Assembly: GCA_003415625.1 (NCBI GenBank) | Contig: PYIU01000007.1 | Location: 2,046,001-2,110,000, forward strand | Source: Aquanectria penicillioides | Lineage: Eukaryota; Ascomycota; Sordariomycetes; Hypocreales; Nectriaceae | Direction of reading: 5' to 3' | Length of the DNA: 64,000 nt | Shown here: one piece after another, positions 22,850-33,909 of the stretch | How positions within the stretch are numbered: position 1 is the first letter of the stretch | Layout: each line of letters starts with the position of its first letter | Notes under the pieces: model-generated | Told to the model about the DNA's origin: nothing | What the model saw: only the letters and a program-made list of their open reading frames with translations | Database searches by the model: none | Program-made: the position numbers and the translations under genes

Positions 22850-23813
22850 AACAGTAGTTGAGAGTTGTGAAGGTCTACGGGACCAGCTGGCCGACAAGAC
22901 CTGAATGCGTCTTGGACATGAATGGTGTATGACTGGCCTGAAGGAGAGACCTCTTGGCCTTGTGGCGTTATGGTAGAGGGTTTCCATGTGGCTTAGACTC
23001 CCTTGTGTACGAACAAAAAATCTACCAAGAATGTCGCTTGTATGTATCACTATTCTACTACCACCTTAGGTTAAAAGTGGCCATTCGAAGCGCCAAGCTT
23101 TTCGTGTTGCACATCTTGCCATCTCGGAGCGCTCTGAGAATATAGCACAACTGTAGTCAATGCTGAACGAGGATCATGGCAGCCGTGGTCACGTTTCCAC
23201 TTGGCGTAGGCGGAGGAGGGGTGCCGGTGATGGGGGGAAGAACTGACCATGGTGACTCTGGCCTTCACATGCAAATTTGGTGTCACGTTGGCAGCCCCTC
23301 ATATTCGTCATAATTTTGTGGCAGCAAACATCTGCATCCCATCGTTTAAGATTCCTCATGAAAAGTAAGCAGTCAAATGCATAGTGTCAGTATTGATAAG
23401 ATATATTGATGCCCCGAATATTCCATCTGACCTCTAGGAATGCAGGTATCCTTCCTCCCAAACGGCGACGTCCTCGTCGTCCATTCATTCCAGTGATGCC
23501 CATGAAATCAACACCCCAAGCTCCCTCGCAATGCGTACAAGAAACGGTTAAAGAAACAAAAAGGGAAACGTTGCTGATCAACGGCTGAAAATAAATAAAA
23601 TAATTATGAAAAGAGGTTCTTCTCTACGGAAGAGTGGCAAGTGGACGGGTAGGTGGGTTTATAGTGGGATCGTTGACAATTCGAGACGGTAGCTTCGAGC
23701 TTGCAGTCCCTCGTGGCGGTCTGGTGCTCGTTGGTCGAAGAATAAAGGTTGAATTTAACTGACATCGACGGAAGGGTCATCTTCGTCGATGGCGGGTCTT
23801 ACCCAACGAGTTA
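22850..23813. other. Convergent 3' intergenic region
   Basis: Between the ends of adenylate kinase and HOOK, which point at each other. It should hold both 3' UTRs. The small open frames have no recognised content. No gene seen. Confidence 0.5.
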
Positions 23814-26800
23814 CTATCGCCGAGGAGTGGCTGACGAGGGAGGTCAGTAGAGGTAGAGCGAGTCGCGGTGGCGCAACTGACCATTTACCATCTGCCTCTG
23901 CTTGTTGAGCCAACTCCGTGGAGCGTCTTGTCGTCGTTGAACGACGACATGGTTACTCTGGAGTCGGCTCGTAAGATCATACCAAGCCGTTGCAATGAGA
24001 GCGTTCTCTCTTTCAAGGTTTCGGATAATTTGATCGCTCGCAGCCTTGTGATGATGGTTAGTTAGTCTTGTCATGCGATCACCACGACGGAATTGGACAT
24101 CTGAGGGCCAGGTGATTAATCCATCACCCGGGCATGGTAGCTTCAACACGCATGCACGAGATCTTGAAACGTACCTTTTGTGCAGCAGCTGCTTCTCCAT
24201 CATTTGCGGCCTTCAGCTTCCGCTGTAAATCTATCTTGTCTTGTTCTGAGTTTTCAAGTTGCTGGAGGTCAAGTGTCAGCAACAACGCGCATTTGTAACG
24301 AGATGAATTGGGAACTGGACTGCCCACTTGGGCCCGAATCCATCTGCGACTTGCGACTTCTTTCATGGCCCCAATTTTGCTTTTGAGAATAGTCGCGACA
24401 TGGTCCAGCTGCTGATACGTCGAGGAGACAAGGCATATCGTGGCTTTTGAGAGCATTTTGTCGGCTGCGCCAAGATGAGCGATACGCCATCCTTTTCAAT
24501 CTCGCTGTTTTGGGTTGGACTTGGTTTCGATTGAACCGTGGACATGTGAACACAGTCCCTCTTGCCATTCTTGACCATGGTGTTAGATGAATCATCGACC
24601 ACTTGGTCGAAGTCATCCCCTTTCTCTAGTGTATTGAAGAAATAACCCAGTCCCTCACTCTCAGTCGCACTCAGACTCTCGCTCCTGTTCGCACTCACCT
24701 GACGAAGCTCGATGAGACGAGCACGGAGTTTCTCGATCTTCTCACTATTCTTCTTGCCGGCCTCGGAAGTATCGGCCTCGGTGGGAGTGGCATCTTGCAT
24801 GTCCTTGCCTTCTTCGACCATTTTTCTGAATTTCTCTTTGGCTAAGAGAGCCTCAACGAGCTGTGTTTTCTGGGCATCTCGCTCGGCGGTGGTGTAGCTG
24901 TGATCCTCGCGGCAGCGGTCAAGTTCGGCTTTGAGGGACTCTCGTATCAACCTATCAGTGTTTTTCATGTCATTCATGGCTTCGATGCTGTCTTTGTTGG
25001 CTGCTGAAAGCTGCGACCTAACATCAAGAAGCTCGCGCCCCTGATCAGCTACCTGTGCGGTGATGTCTTTCTCACGCTTCATTGCCTGTTCGAGCTCAAA
25101 GCTCGCCTGCATCAACTGGGTCCTAAGATTGATGAAAGCTTGAGTTCTGTAGAAGTTGCCAGTAAGCACATGGGTTCCCTGAGCCTCGTCCAACGCTTTC
25201 ACTAACCCTTCATTGGTCATGTTCTTAATCAGGGCCTCAATCTGGTCCTGGGCGACGGCATGCTTTTCGAATATATCGTTAAAGTTCTGTTGGAGATGCG
25301 CTCGTTGACGTCTTTCCTCATCGAGTTCACGCCGAAGCTGTAGAGAATCTCCTGTAGAACCTACAGTGCTTCGTAGGAGGTCGTTCTCCGCCTTCAGACG
25401 TGATAATTCTAATGGGATGTTAACTGAGCCATCGTCGTTGGACGCGATGTTCAGCTCATCCTCGAGGTTAAAGGTGCCTACGTCACTAGTGACGCCGGCC
25501 TGGGACCCAGTACTGGTTTGCAGCTGCTCCTGGAGATCTTTGATGAAATGTTCGTCATGGTTCTGTCGAGCTCTCAGGCGAACGACCTCCTCCTCTAGAG
25601 TCGCCATGTCCTTCATCAACTGCGTCTTTTGATTACGTTCGTCCCATAGATGTTGCTCCGACTGGGTAATCATCTTGGTTAGTTCATCTTCTGCCTTCCT
25701 GGTGCGGGCATTTCGGTCTTGGTCATTGGCGAGCGACCTAAGCTGTTCCTGTAGTTCGGCCTTCTCATACTGAAGGTTTTGGACTTCCTTCACGAGGTGT
25801 TGCTGCGACTCAAGCTTTTGCTTGTATCTCTCAGCGGTGTTGGCTTTTTTTTCCAACTCTTCAGCCTTGTGTTTCCATTCCATGACTTGATCTCGCAGCT
25901 CGTCAGCCTCAACACTCCTCTGTGTCAGACGCTGAACCTCGCTTTCAAGATGGGCTTGGCTTCTCTCGTATTTGCGGATTGCTTCTTCGTTTCTGGCGAT
26001 GATCTCCATCTGCTCATGGACTTGAGCCTCGAGGACCTTGATCGACTCGGCACTGTTGGCGCCGTCCTGGGTTGCCTTTCGTAGAACTTCTAGCTCGCGG
26101 TCATTCTTTTCCTTTTCGTACTTGAGCTCTTCATGGCTCTGCTGTAGGTATTCGAGTCTGGTAATGTAGTCCGACAGATTCTTTTTGGTCATGTCCAATT
26201 GCTGTCTTAGAGCTGCATTTTGCTCCTCGACAAGCAGATCTATATCTCGGGCCTCCATAACGGCATCAATGGCCTCATCAAGGTCATCGTCACCCTTCGA
26301 GTTGTTGATATCCTGTTGCATCGTCCGGATAATCTGCATAATCTCTGCTTGGGTCTGCTTATCGAGGCCGGTTTGAATTCGAGGAACAAATCTCTGATTT
26401 TCAGGGCCCATAGCTGCAGCTGAAAGCATGACAGCGAGTAACTGACAAGAAGACGTGGTTAGTAAGGGAGTTGTAATAAATTCGAAGAGAATCGAAATAC
26501 CTGGCTGATGCCCTGAGGCTCTGGGTTTTCGGCAATAGCATGATAATCAAACTTCTTTGCTTGGCAGCCGAGCTCAGGAACCTGCCGACGAATAAACCTA
26601 AAGAGACCTTTGTAGATTGTTTGTATATTTCTCTTATTCGTCAAGTATCGAGATGTACCAGGGCTTGTGTCGAGCTCAGAGGGGTTGAACTCCGGATCTA
26701 GCTCTTGGAGAATTTGTGCGAGGATGACGCCGTCGGCAAGATCATCGAGGGATTCGGCAGAGCTCTTGGGCTCAAAAACTCGGTTGGACTGTAGAGAGAC

Positions 26801-26932
26801 AGGTATAAGTAAGGTATCCATAGATTGAAATCGACAGGGAGTTAGCAAGATACGTACAGCCTTGAGTAGCGCGGCTTGCGCGCGAGGGCTGTAGGTTGGC
26901 ATTGTTCGTGACGATGACGATGTCGGCACCAT
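23814..26932 (-). CDS. HOOK family dynein adaptor (HookA-like)
   Basis: Hook proteins link early endosomes to dynein and kinesin-3 for movement along hyphal microtubules. Exon 1 (26932-26858) and exon 2 (26788-26501) encode the Hook N-terminal calponin-like domain (SAESLDDLADGVILAQIL, ELGCQAKKFDYHAIAENPEP). Exon 3, from 26441, encodes over 550 residues of coiled coil. The C-terminal cargo region ends in NALIATAWYDLTSRLQSNHV and DAPRSWLNKQRQMVN, and a 51-nt intron at 23881-23831 then gives the family end ATPRR with the stop TAG at 23816-23814. Another intron fits 24174-24045. Between about 24650 and 24250 the model is unclear: the frame must change near 24463. Either an extra intron lies there or one C is missing from the coding strand. 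Alternative starts are ATG 26932 and ATG 26902. Confidence 0.88.
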
Positions 26933-28554
26933 ATCGAATTACCATAAAATGTTAATTCGTTCTGTCGTTGTCGTTGTCGCCGTGCTGTCGTCTTCGAGAG
27001 AGGGAGGCGGTGATGTAGGGAATCGCGTCGCGTGTCTGAGTACAAGCACAGGGGTTGGAGCAAATGATGGCGACGGCATATCGGAGGGGAGGAATTTGGT
27101 TGCACGCGATTTATAGGGAGGGTCAGGGAGATGTGGATAGTAGCTCCTTGTGTTCCATGCTGCGCCGAGTTGGATGTTCTTGTGTCCAAGCCCGAAATCA
27201 CGGGTTGAAAGCGACAGAGGGCATTGTTCTGCACTTTAGAACGTTGTCCTTTGAGGGGGAAGGAGCTTGGTGCTAATCGATTCCAGTCCACCTGGCGCGG
27301 GCCACAGGTCACTTCCGCCGCCACACAGGGGTCACATTCAGGGATCCAGGGGTCTTGAGTCTGCTAGTGGCATTGACCGAACAGCCACAACGAAAGCTCA
27401 TACATAAAGCGCCCAAGGACATTCAAATGTCAACCCCACTACTCCCTGTCATTATCTCAACTCCGGGCGTGAGAGTGACTTGACTCCAGTCCTGTGCATG
27501 ACAGGAGCTAGCGCACTCTTACAATTTTTGGTTTTGAACATGTTTCGACTTCGCAGTACGTGCATATACCACACGGCCATTGGCCCATTCCCAGTACGAC
27601 ATGTTCTCTTGTAATTCATCGGACTTCGTCAGCTTTCAGCGGTCCACCACACTGTATTCAATTAGGTACATGGAAATTGTTGGTTGATTCTCCGAAGCTG
27701 GGTAAAGGCAACCGTATGCGTTATAGCTGAAATTTGAGGGTGCGAAGTCCTCTGTCAGAATCCAAGCTAGACACCGCTATGGCTGAGATGTTCCAACTTG
27801 GCCATCCACATTTCCGAGTAGATCATGCTAGGGTACCGAATAGACACCGTCCGGATTGGGGAAAGAGGTAGTATACATATATATCAAGATGAAGATGAAG
27901 ATCCTACCTTGCTTAGAATAGTAAGGTACCCTAATGTGTCTAACATGTTAGCTGGATCGCCAATTTTGCGGACAGACCTACCTAATACTCATAAAGGCGT
28001 ACCAACATGCAAGCCTGAATCACCTCTCATAATATATTTATGACAACATGTTGCTACTTGGATTGAGCTTCTGGAGAGAGAGGAATGTTTTGGTGCAACT
28101 AACTGCTAGGAGAGTGACGGGGAATGCGAAAACGAAACCCGTAAGCTCCCATTCAATAAATCTAACAGCTTCATGATTTAGCTGTGTTCTTCTGTTTCTG
28201 GGTCCGAAGGTTGATGGTTGGTACAAAAAAACTTGAGGCAAGTCACTGATTAGAACGTCGACCATGACAACATGCTCCTAGAATGCTGGTAGAAACAATG
28301 GCGTTTCTTCTGACAGTTGCAAATATAACGAAACCACTTTCAAATTAGCTCACAAGGCACCGTTCGCGTAGAAGTCCATCAAAACTCGAATATATCAACG
28401 AAAGTATCGTTTCTTCGCCACCAAAGACCTTTCTCTAAACGCCAGACTCCCAATCAATGCCAAGTTGTCAAGTCAATCTTATCAAAGCTCAGCTCTGCGC
28501 CCAATCCAATTTGATGTATTGCCCCCTCTCTTCCTCACCATCCGCCCCAAGAAC
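26933..28554. other. Intergenic of 1.6 kb
   Basis: 5' flank of HOOK and 3' flank of the inhibitor gene. No frame with protein-like composition was found on either strand. No repeat or RNA gene recognised. Confidence 0.5.
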
Positions 28555-28920
28555 CTATGCCACTGAGACCATCTGATCCTCCTCGACTCGGATGCTGTAA
28601 GTGGAGCCATAGGTTTGAACTTGCTCGAGTGCCTTTTCGGTAGCGATGGCAGAGAAGCCACTGTAGACCGGTTAGTGATGAAGGAAGAAGCAACTCATAA
28701 TGGACGTAATGTCCACTCGAATACGGTATCCATACTTGATCAATTTGTAAACGTGAGTAATTTGACCGTTGGCATCGGTAATAGTTTTCTTGGCCTGATC
28801 AATAATATCGGAGGGAACAAACTCTTGATCGAACCAAATGATGACTGATTTTTTGACATCGAGACCGAGAGTTCCAGGAAGGACCGCAAGCGCCGCGGTA
28901 AGATATGTGGAAGGTTTCAT
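28555..28920 (-). CDS. Small secreted I9-type proteinase inhibitor domain protein
   Basis: Two exons (28920-28736 and 28660-28555, 75-nt intron) encode 96 residues. The first 19-20 residues (MKPSTYLTAALAVLPGTLG) look like a secretion signal. The remainder matches the inhibitor I9 / subtilisin-propeptide fold: a first strand KKSVIIWFDQ, a helix VPSDIIDQAKKTITDANG, the turn with strand THVYKLINGFSAIAT, a helix EKALEQVQTYG and a last strand IRVEEDQMVS. Stand-alone proteins of this kind inhibit or chaperone subtilisin-like proteases (yeast Pbi2 is the known relative but lacks the signal). Here the signal points to an extracellular or vacuolar protease partner (inference). The fold assignment rests on pattern and length. 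Confidence 0.75.
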
Positions 28921-30070
28921 GGTGATGAGGGGGAGGGACTGGCTATCTTCGCGTTGGCGTTGTAACGAACGCTGGCTTTCGATGCAAGACAGAGAGGGAG
29001 ATACTTTGGGCTAGAAATTTCTCGATGAGGGACGTATAATTGCGTGGTAATGATGATGGAGGTAAGACTTATGAGGTGAGTTTATGAGCGGACAATCTGG
29101 GTGGGAGGCGGGAGGTGGCGCAGAAGGAAGGTGAATGCAGTCCGCAGACTAAACGAAGTGTCACGCGGAATTGTTACACCCGAGGAATAGCCGCAACATT
29201 GATAGCGAATCTTCTTGCCTGGCTCAGGGTCTGGAAAGAGCGCGCGCCACGTGCCGTGATGGGGGCAAGGTGTGACACTACCATGCAAGTGTAACGATAT
29301 TTCGTCGGTGCAGTACTTCGAGGTGTTTCCGTTCTAGGATGGCATGTCATCACACTTGTTGAATTCGGGGTGTGGGTTCAAAGTTCTGTCTGGTCATTTT
29401 GGTGGACCTTTTTAAGCCCACCTGCATGATCACCTACTATTCTTGATTCATCCGAATTGCTTTAGGAAGCTAGGGGCCGCCGAAGACATGACGCCGCCAA
29501 TGTCACCCCCCATTCTCCGATTTCTCAGGCTACTGGTATCTGATCGTCAAAAGACTAAGGGTCTTGTGGCTCCACACTAACAGAACTCCACCTTCAACAT
29601 GGGAGTGGGGAATTTAAAGAGCTTGAATACTATAAAGCCGGGAGGTAGACACCGTAAACTGACTGTTTGTTAGGCATGTTAGAAAATAGACAGATAGGCA
29701 GGGGATATTGGCTATTTTGGATATAGCGATTACGCAAGGCTATCAAGGCCTATCCTTCATACATTTATTTGTATGCGTAAGCTGTTCAAAATTTCGCCGT
29801 CTGAGGAATTTGCCGATTTTGGTTGGCGTATAAACACCGTTGTCCTCTTAAAATAGCCTAAAACTTGTACCACAGGGATGAGACAATGAAGCTAGTTAAC
29901 ATCGGCAAATTACCTCGGACTATCTGCACAAAATAGAATTGCATATATCACACTTGGCTTGGTACCACAATAACAAAGCTAGGTATTTATGCATTGTTGG
30001 CGAATCAATGCGTGAACGCTCATGTGAACACCAAAACAAAAAGCCAAGATCCTTCAGACCAAATGCACTC
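28921..30070. other. Intergenic of 1.15 kb
   Basis: 5' flank of the inhibitor gene, then the 3' flank of the next minus-strand gene. No supported gene, repeat or RNA was recognised. Confidence 0.5.
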
Positions 30071-30892
30071 TTATACTCTGATAGCCCCTGCAACGCTATC
30101 CTGCTCGCTCCATATATCTTTGCTCTCCTGCTCCACGGCACGCATAGCGACGGCTACATCTTCAAGCCTGGTAACGACATCAATAACTCCCTGGTTAACT
30201 CTCTGGAAGTAGCGATCGTTGGCCTCTCGTCGTTTCCTCGCTAGCAGAATATCAACTTCGGTCTCCTCCTCTAGTTTAGCCCCCAGCCCTTCAACCCCAG
30301 TCCCACTGCTCTCAGGACGAGGCATGCTGCTAGTGCCAGCGGTGCTCTTTCCGGCCTCAGTCCCATCTGCAGCTCCAGATTTTGATGCGTCTCCCAACGC
30401 ACCCTTCAAGTTCCGTACTTCATCAGCTGCTGCCGAAGTGCCGAGTTCTCGATGACCAGTCTCAATAGCATCATCAGCTTCGCTCCTAGCCCAGGCCTGG
30501 GCTAACGCAATTTGAGCGGCCCTTAATTCAGCGAGTTTGCGATCATGTTCCATGCCAAACACGTGTGTTCCTCCAGATGCGGACAGCTCTACCTCTTCCA
30601 GTGTTGCTTGCATTTCGGCCCACAAGGCATCAGTTCTGTCAGCACTTCTCGTGCTTTCAGCTGCGAGAAGCCCACGCCCCGGGCGCTGCAAATTTGGTGA
30701 AACGACAGTGCCAGATCGATTTGAGGGAGTGCGCTCAAGATTGGTGCGGTTCAGGCTTGCTTGGCCTGGGACCATTACCCCTGACATTTGAACGCCGGGA
30801 AGTGAGATGTGCGACACATTGGGAGATGGATGAAGAAAAAGGGTAGGAGGCGGATCCCGCTGCCTGCTGTGAGGCCGAGGTGAATGAGACAT
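30071..30892 (-). CDS. Conserved-looking fungal protein of unknown function
   Basis: A single exon of 273 codons from ATG 30892-30890. I do not recognise the family. The first 75 residues are Ser/Pro/Arg-rich and probably disordered. Residues about 80-150 form a helical, Ala/Glu/Arg-rich segment (LWAEMQATLEEVELS, KLAELRAAQIALAQAWARSEAD). A Gly/Ser/Ala-rich linker follows. The last 60 residues are again helical and charged (DILLARKRREANDRYFQRV, VVTRLEDVAVAMRAVEQESK). The two amphipathic helices suggest a coiled-coil subunit of some complex, with no signal peptide or membrane segment. The composition and codon pattern look like real coding sequence. Its upstream region is shared with RPS23. Confidence 0.7.
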   Translation of the reverse strand: MSHSPRPHSRQRDPPPTLFLHPSPNVSHISLPGVQMSGVMVPGQASLNRTNLERTPSNRSGTVVSPNLQRPGRGLLAAESTRSADRTDALWAEMQATLEEVELSASGGTHVFGMEHDRKLAELRAAQIALAQAWARSEADDAIETGHRELGTSAAADEVRNLKGALGDASKSGAADGTEAGKSTAGTSSMPRPESSGTGVEGLGAKLEEETEVDILLARKRREANDRYFQRVNQGVIDVVTRLEDVAVAMRAVEQESKDIWSEQDSVAGAIRV

Positions 30893-31331
30893 AGTTGCCG
30901 TAGCGGGTTTCGGTTTTCAACAATACAGGTGGGATGGGATTCTTGTATACGTAGTGAGCTCTAAGGCAAGGGGGCACAACCGCAAATGTGCTGGAAGGCA
31001 TGAGGGGCTCGATGCTACCTGCTTAACCTAAGGCAGACAATATCAAGCCACAAGTGGAGCACCTAGTTGTGGTACAGTCTCACACGTGACACATCAGGTG
31101 AGTCCCTTCCACAATTTCGCTCTTGGGCCCCTCTAGGGTCTTCAAACCCTACCTCCAGTTTTCGTTGGTCAAATCTCCAACTTTTCGTCCACTCCGCCAT
31201 ACCACATCACCAACCGTCGTCGCGATACACAGATAAGTCGGTAGGTGTTTCTGCAATTCAACCCACCCGCCTCACTCATTGCGAGCGATTGTTGGCGCCG
31301 CACGACATTAAACTGACAACTCCTAGCAAAA
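30893..31331. promoter_or_regulatory. Divergent promoter region; 5'-leader intron of RPS23
   Basis: This short region separates the unknown minus-strand gene from RPS23. A likely intron in the RPS23 leader runs from GTAGGT at 31241 to TCCTAG at 31326, with a CTGAC-type branch site about 15 nt before its end, just five bases before the ATG. Leader introns are common in fungal ribosomal protein genes. The call rests on splice-site sequence only. Confidence 0.55.
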
Positions 31332-31831
31332 ATGGCTGGAGGCAAACCCCGTGGTCTTAACGCCGCCCGAAAGCTGCGAACGAACCGAAAGGACCAGAAA
31401 TGGGCCGATCTTGCCTACAAGAAGCGTGCCCTGGGCACTGCTTTTAAGTCTTCTCCCTTCGGTGGCTCTTCCCATGCCAAGGGAATTGTCCTCGAGAAGG
31501 TCGGTGTCGAGGCCAAGCAGCCTAACTCTGCCATTCGAAAGTGTGTCCGTGTCCAGTTGATCAAGAACGGCAAGAAGGTCACCGCCTTCGGTACGAAGAT
31601 TCCTCGCATTATCCCGACTTGCACGAATGTATTGCTAACGAGACCCCGCCAGTTCCCAATGACGGTTGCCTGAACTTCGTGGATGAGAACGACGAGGTCC
31701 TCCTGGCTGGTTTCGGTCGTAAGGGCAAGGCCAAGGGTGATATTCCCGGTGTTCGATTCAAGGTCGTCAAGGTCTCTGGTGTCGGTCTGCTTGCGCTGTG
31801 GAAGGAGAAGAAGGAGAAGCCCCGATCTTAA
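31332..31831 (+). CDS. RPS23: 40S ribosomal protein S23 (uS12)
   Basis: uS12 lies at the decoding centre of the small subunit. Two exons (31332-31590 and 31653-31831) with a 62-nt intron give 145 residues, the standard eukaryotic length. Signatures include the start [13 protein letters not shown], the decoding loop [20 protein letters not shown] containing the proline that is hydroxylated in other eukaryotes, and the end [11 protein letters not shown]. The intron falls after KKVTAF, and the junction codon reads Val, leading into [16 protein letters not shown]. The product is complete and typical of highly expressed genes in its C-ending codons. Confidence 0.98.
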
Positions 31832-32063
31832 ACACGACGCTGGGGAAAGAAACAAGGTCATATTTCGGCACGAGGAGTCAAATCGGCTTGCTTGCATCGG
31901 CATTACAGGTTAGGGTTCTGACCATGGGAGACGAGGTCTGAAAAGGAAAATAGATCAAAAGTCTTCAGGATTGCAAATCTTGGTGTGCACATCGTGTGAT
32001 TGCAGGCTCAGGAACATATCCCTTGGCAGAAGGTAAAATGGACGGCTTATTGCACAGTATGAT

Positions 32064-33287
32064 TTATACACGACCATTGTCCTTTGACTTGACGATGTCC
32101 TTTTGATCGTCAACATATTGTAGGCCATAGTCAACGGCTAATCCGAGGCTGATAACACCGCCAGTGATCCAGCAACCATTGACGAACCACCACCAACAAT
32201 CCTCGACGCTCTTGAGATTTACCCGCTTGATCATGTACCCAAGGGTCAACAGTGCCCCCCCACAGCTTCCAATAAAGAACACAGGACCGGCGCCGGCTGC
32301 CGCTCCAGCTGTCGCCAAAAGGCCTACTTGGGTGATGGCCAACCCTGTCAGGACATGTTTTGTTTCTGCATCATGTTTAAGTGCAATGCTCTTTATGCCG
32401 GCCTTGACATCGTCTTTGATATCCATATGTGCGTAAATCATATCATAGAGCACAGTCCAAGCGACATTAGAGGCGTAGAGGCAAGCGGAAGCCACCAGAG
32501 CTGAAGAATGTGATAGGAGATCGATTCCAAGGGCAGGAAATCCCATGATTGCACCCCAGGAAAAGGTTAAGCCGAGAACAAACTGAGGGTAGTATGTGAC
32601 CCTCTTCGCAAGAGGGTAGCTAGCGACGAATAGTAAACTGGGAACCCCATAAAAGAGACAAGGGAGGGGGAACTGGAGGAGAATTCCCAGTCCAGTAAGA
32701 AGTTGAAACCCCGTGTAAACAAGGCCTTTAAATGGTGTGATAGCACCTCGAGCAATTGGTCGTAAGCGAGTCCGAGTGACATGAGGATCTAGGTTTCGAT
32801 CCCAAAGATCGTTGATTGAGCATCCGGCGCCACGCATAATCAAAGCCCCCGAAAAAAACAAGAGTGAAGTGCCAATGACGCTTCCAGGTGTGGCCATGGG
32901 GATTGCAATTGGGGCGGCCATAAGGGTTGAAAAAAGGCATGGGAAGAAAAGATAGTAGGTCCCCGTCGGCTTATCGATGCGTATCAACTCAGCGTATGGA
33001 ACCCATGAGGCAGGGATGATTGAAAAAATGCCAGACTTAGGTTGCGCATAGGGTGTTGAAATACCGATTTGTGCCGTGGACCCCTCGTCCACAAGTGGCA
33101 ATGACTTCTTGCTCGCTTCGTGAAACCTAAGCACTCGCTGAAAGTTCGGCCATGGCTGGATGAGACCCTTGGACAGATAACCAGAAGGTCGTTGAAGAGA
33201 AGGCCGCTCCAGAAGCCGAGAGGTTTGGCCAAATAGAGCTCGGCCGTGAGACCAGGCCGAAGCCTTAGCAAGAGCAGTGAGCCTCAT
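32064..33287 (-). CDS. COQ2: 4-hydroxybenzoate polyprenyltransferase COQ2
   Basis: COQ2 attaches the polyprenyl tail to 4-hydroxybenzoate in ubiquinone synthesis, in the inner mitochondrial membrane. One exon gives 407 residues. The first 60-90 residues are Arg/Ser-rich and lack acidic residues, as in a mitochondrial presequence. Eight or nine membrane segments follow. Both Asp-rich prenyl-diphosphate motifs are present: CSINDLWDRNLDPHVTRT (NDxxDxxxD, about residue 160) and YAHMDIKDDVKAGIKS (about residue 285). The substrate-binding RxRPIARG is intact. The ATG at 33287 gives the presequence and is preceded by a divergent promoter shared with the JmjC gene. No anomalies. Confidence 0.96.
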   Translation of the reverse strand: MRLTALAKASAWSHGRALFGQTSRLLERPSLQRPSGYLSKGLIQPWPNFQRVLRFHEASKKSLPLVDEGSTAQIGISTPYAQPKSGIFSIIPASWVPYAELIRIDKPTGTYYLFFPCLFSTLMAAPIAIPMATPGSVIGTSLLFFSGALIMRGAGCSINDLWDRNLDPHVTRTRLRPIARGAITPFKGLVYTGFQLLTGLGILLQFPLPCLFYGVPSLLFVASYPLAKRVTYYPQFVLGLTFSWGAIMGFPALGIDLLSHSSALVASACLYASNVAWTVLYDMIYAHMDIKDDVKAGIKSIALKHDAETKHVLTGLAITQVGLLATAGAAAGAGPVFFIGSCGGALLTLGYMIKRVNLKSVEDCWWWFVNGCWITGGVISLGLAVDYGLQYVDDQKDIVKSKDNGRV

Positions 33288-33909
33288 TGATGAACCAAAA
33301 CTTTGCAGCAGTTAGCATGACTCTGCCCTTGGATCGAGAATCTGGGTAAGGAGACCTACAATGGGATAGCCTGAGGGCAATGACGGCCGAACAAAGTCCC
33401 CAGCACTCAGACAACCTATCATCAAAGGCTACGTCGCACTCAAAATCTTTCAAGTTCCCGGCATTCTGATTCACAGAGGCTAGGATCCCTTCTTCAGACG
33501 GTTTTGTTGCATCACGTGACCGATGTGCTTCGATATGGGGACTGGTGGCAGATGTGATTGGCTGCACATTCGAAGTAGGTTGGTTCGTTCATAGGAAGCC
33601 GCTAGCGCAATTTGGAGAGGCAGCTCTGGGGCTTACCTGCGTCCTTGCCAAGGTTGCTGCCACCCAAAGTTTGGAAGCTCAAGGCTGCCTCGTTTCCTTA
33701 TCGCAGATGGTCAGTTTTCAACCTGACAGGAGATACTAGACTTCGATTACCGAGCCTGAGCGCCTCTTTCATGGTTGCCCTCCTGTAGATGACCGCTACC
33801 ATATATCAATCACCAACCAATCCATCCGCTTCCGACTTCACATCATCCCATCCTCCATCATTGAGCCGCAACGAATCGCGTCGTGCGCGATGCATCCAGA
33901 GCCAGCGAA
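33288..33909. other. Divergent promoter region COQ2 / JmjC gene
   Basis: About 620 bp between two genes that point apart. No gene, obvious TATA or conserved element was recognised. The pyrimidine-rich stretch at about 33820-33870 precedes the JmjC start. Confidence 0.5.

Noticed and set aside
24363..24480. Reading HOOK straight through to the stop at 24363
   Set aside because: It would lose the family C-terminus (ATAWYDLTSRLQ...RQMVNATPRR), which is present downstream with good splice sites.
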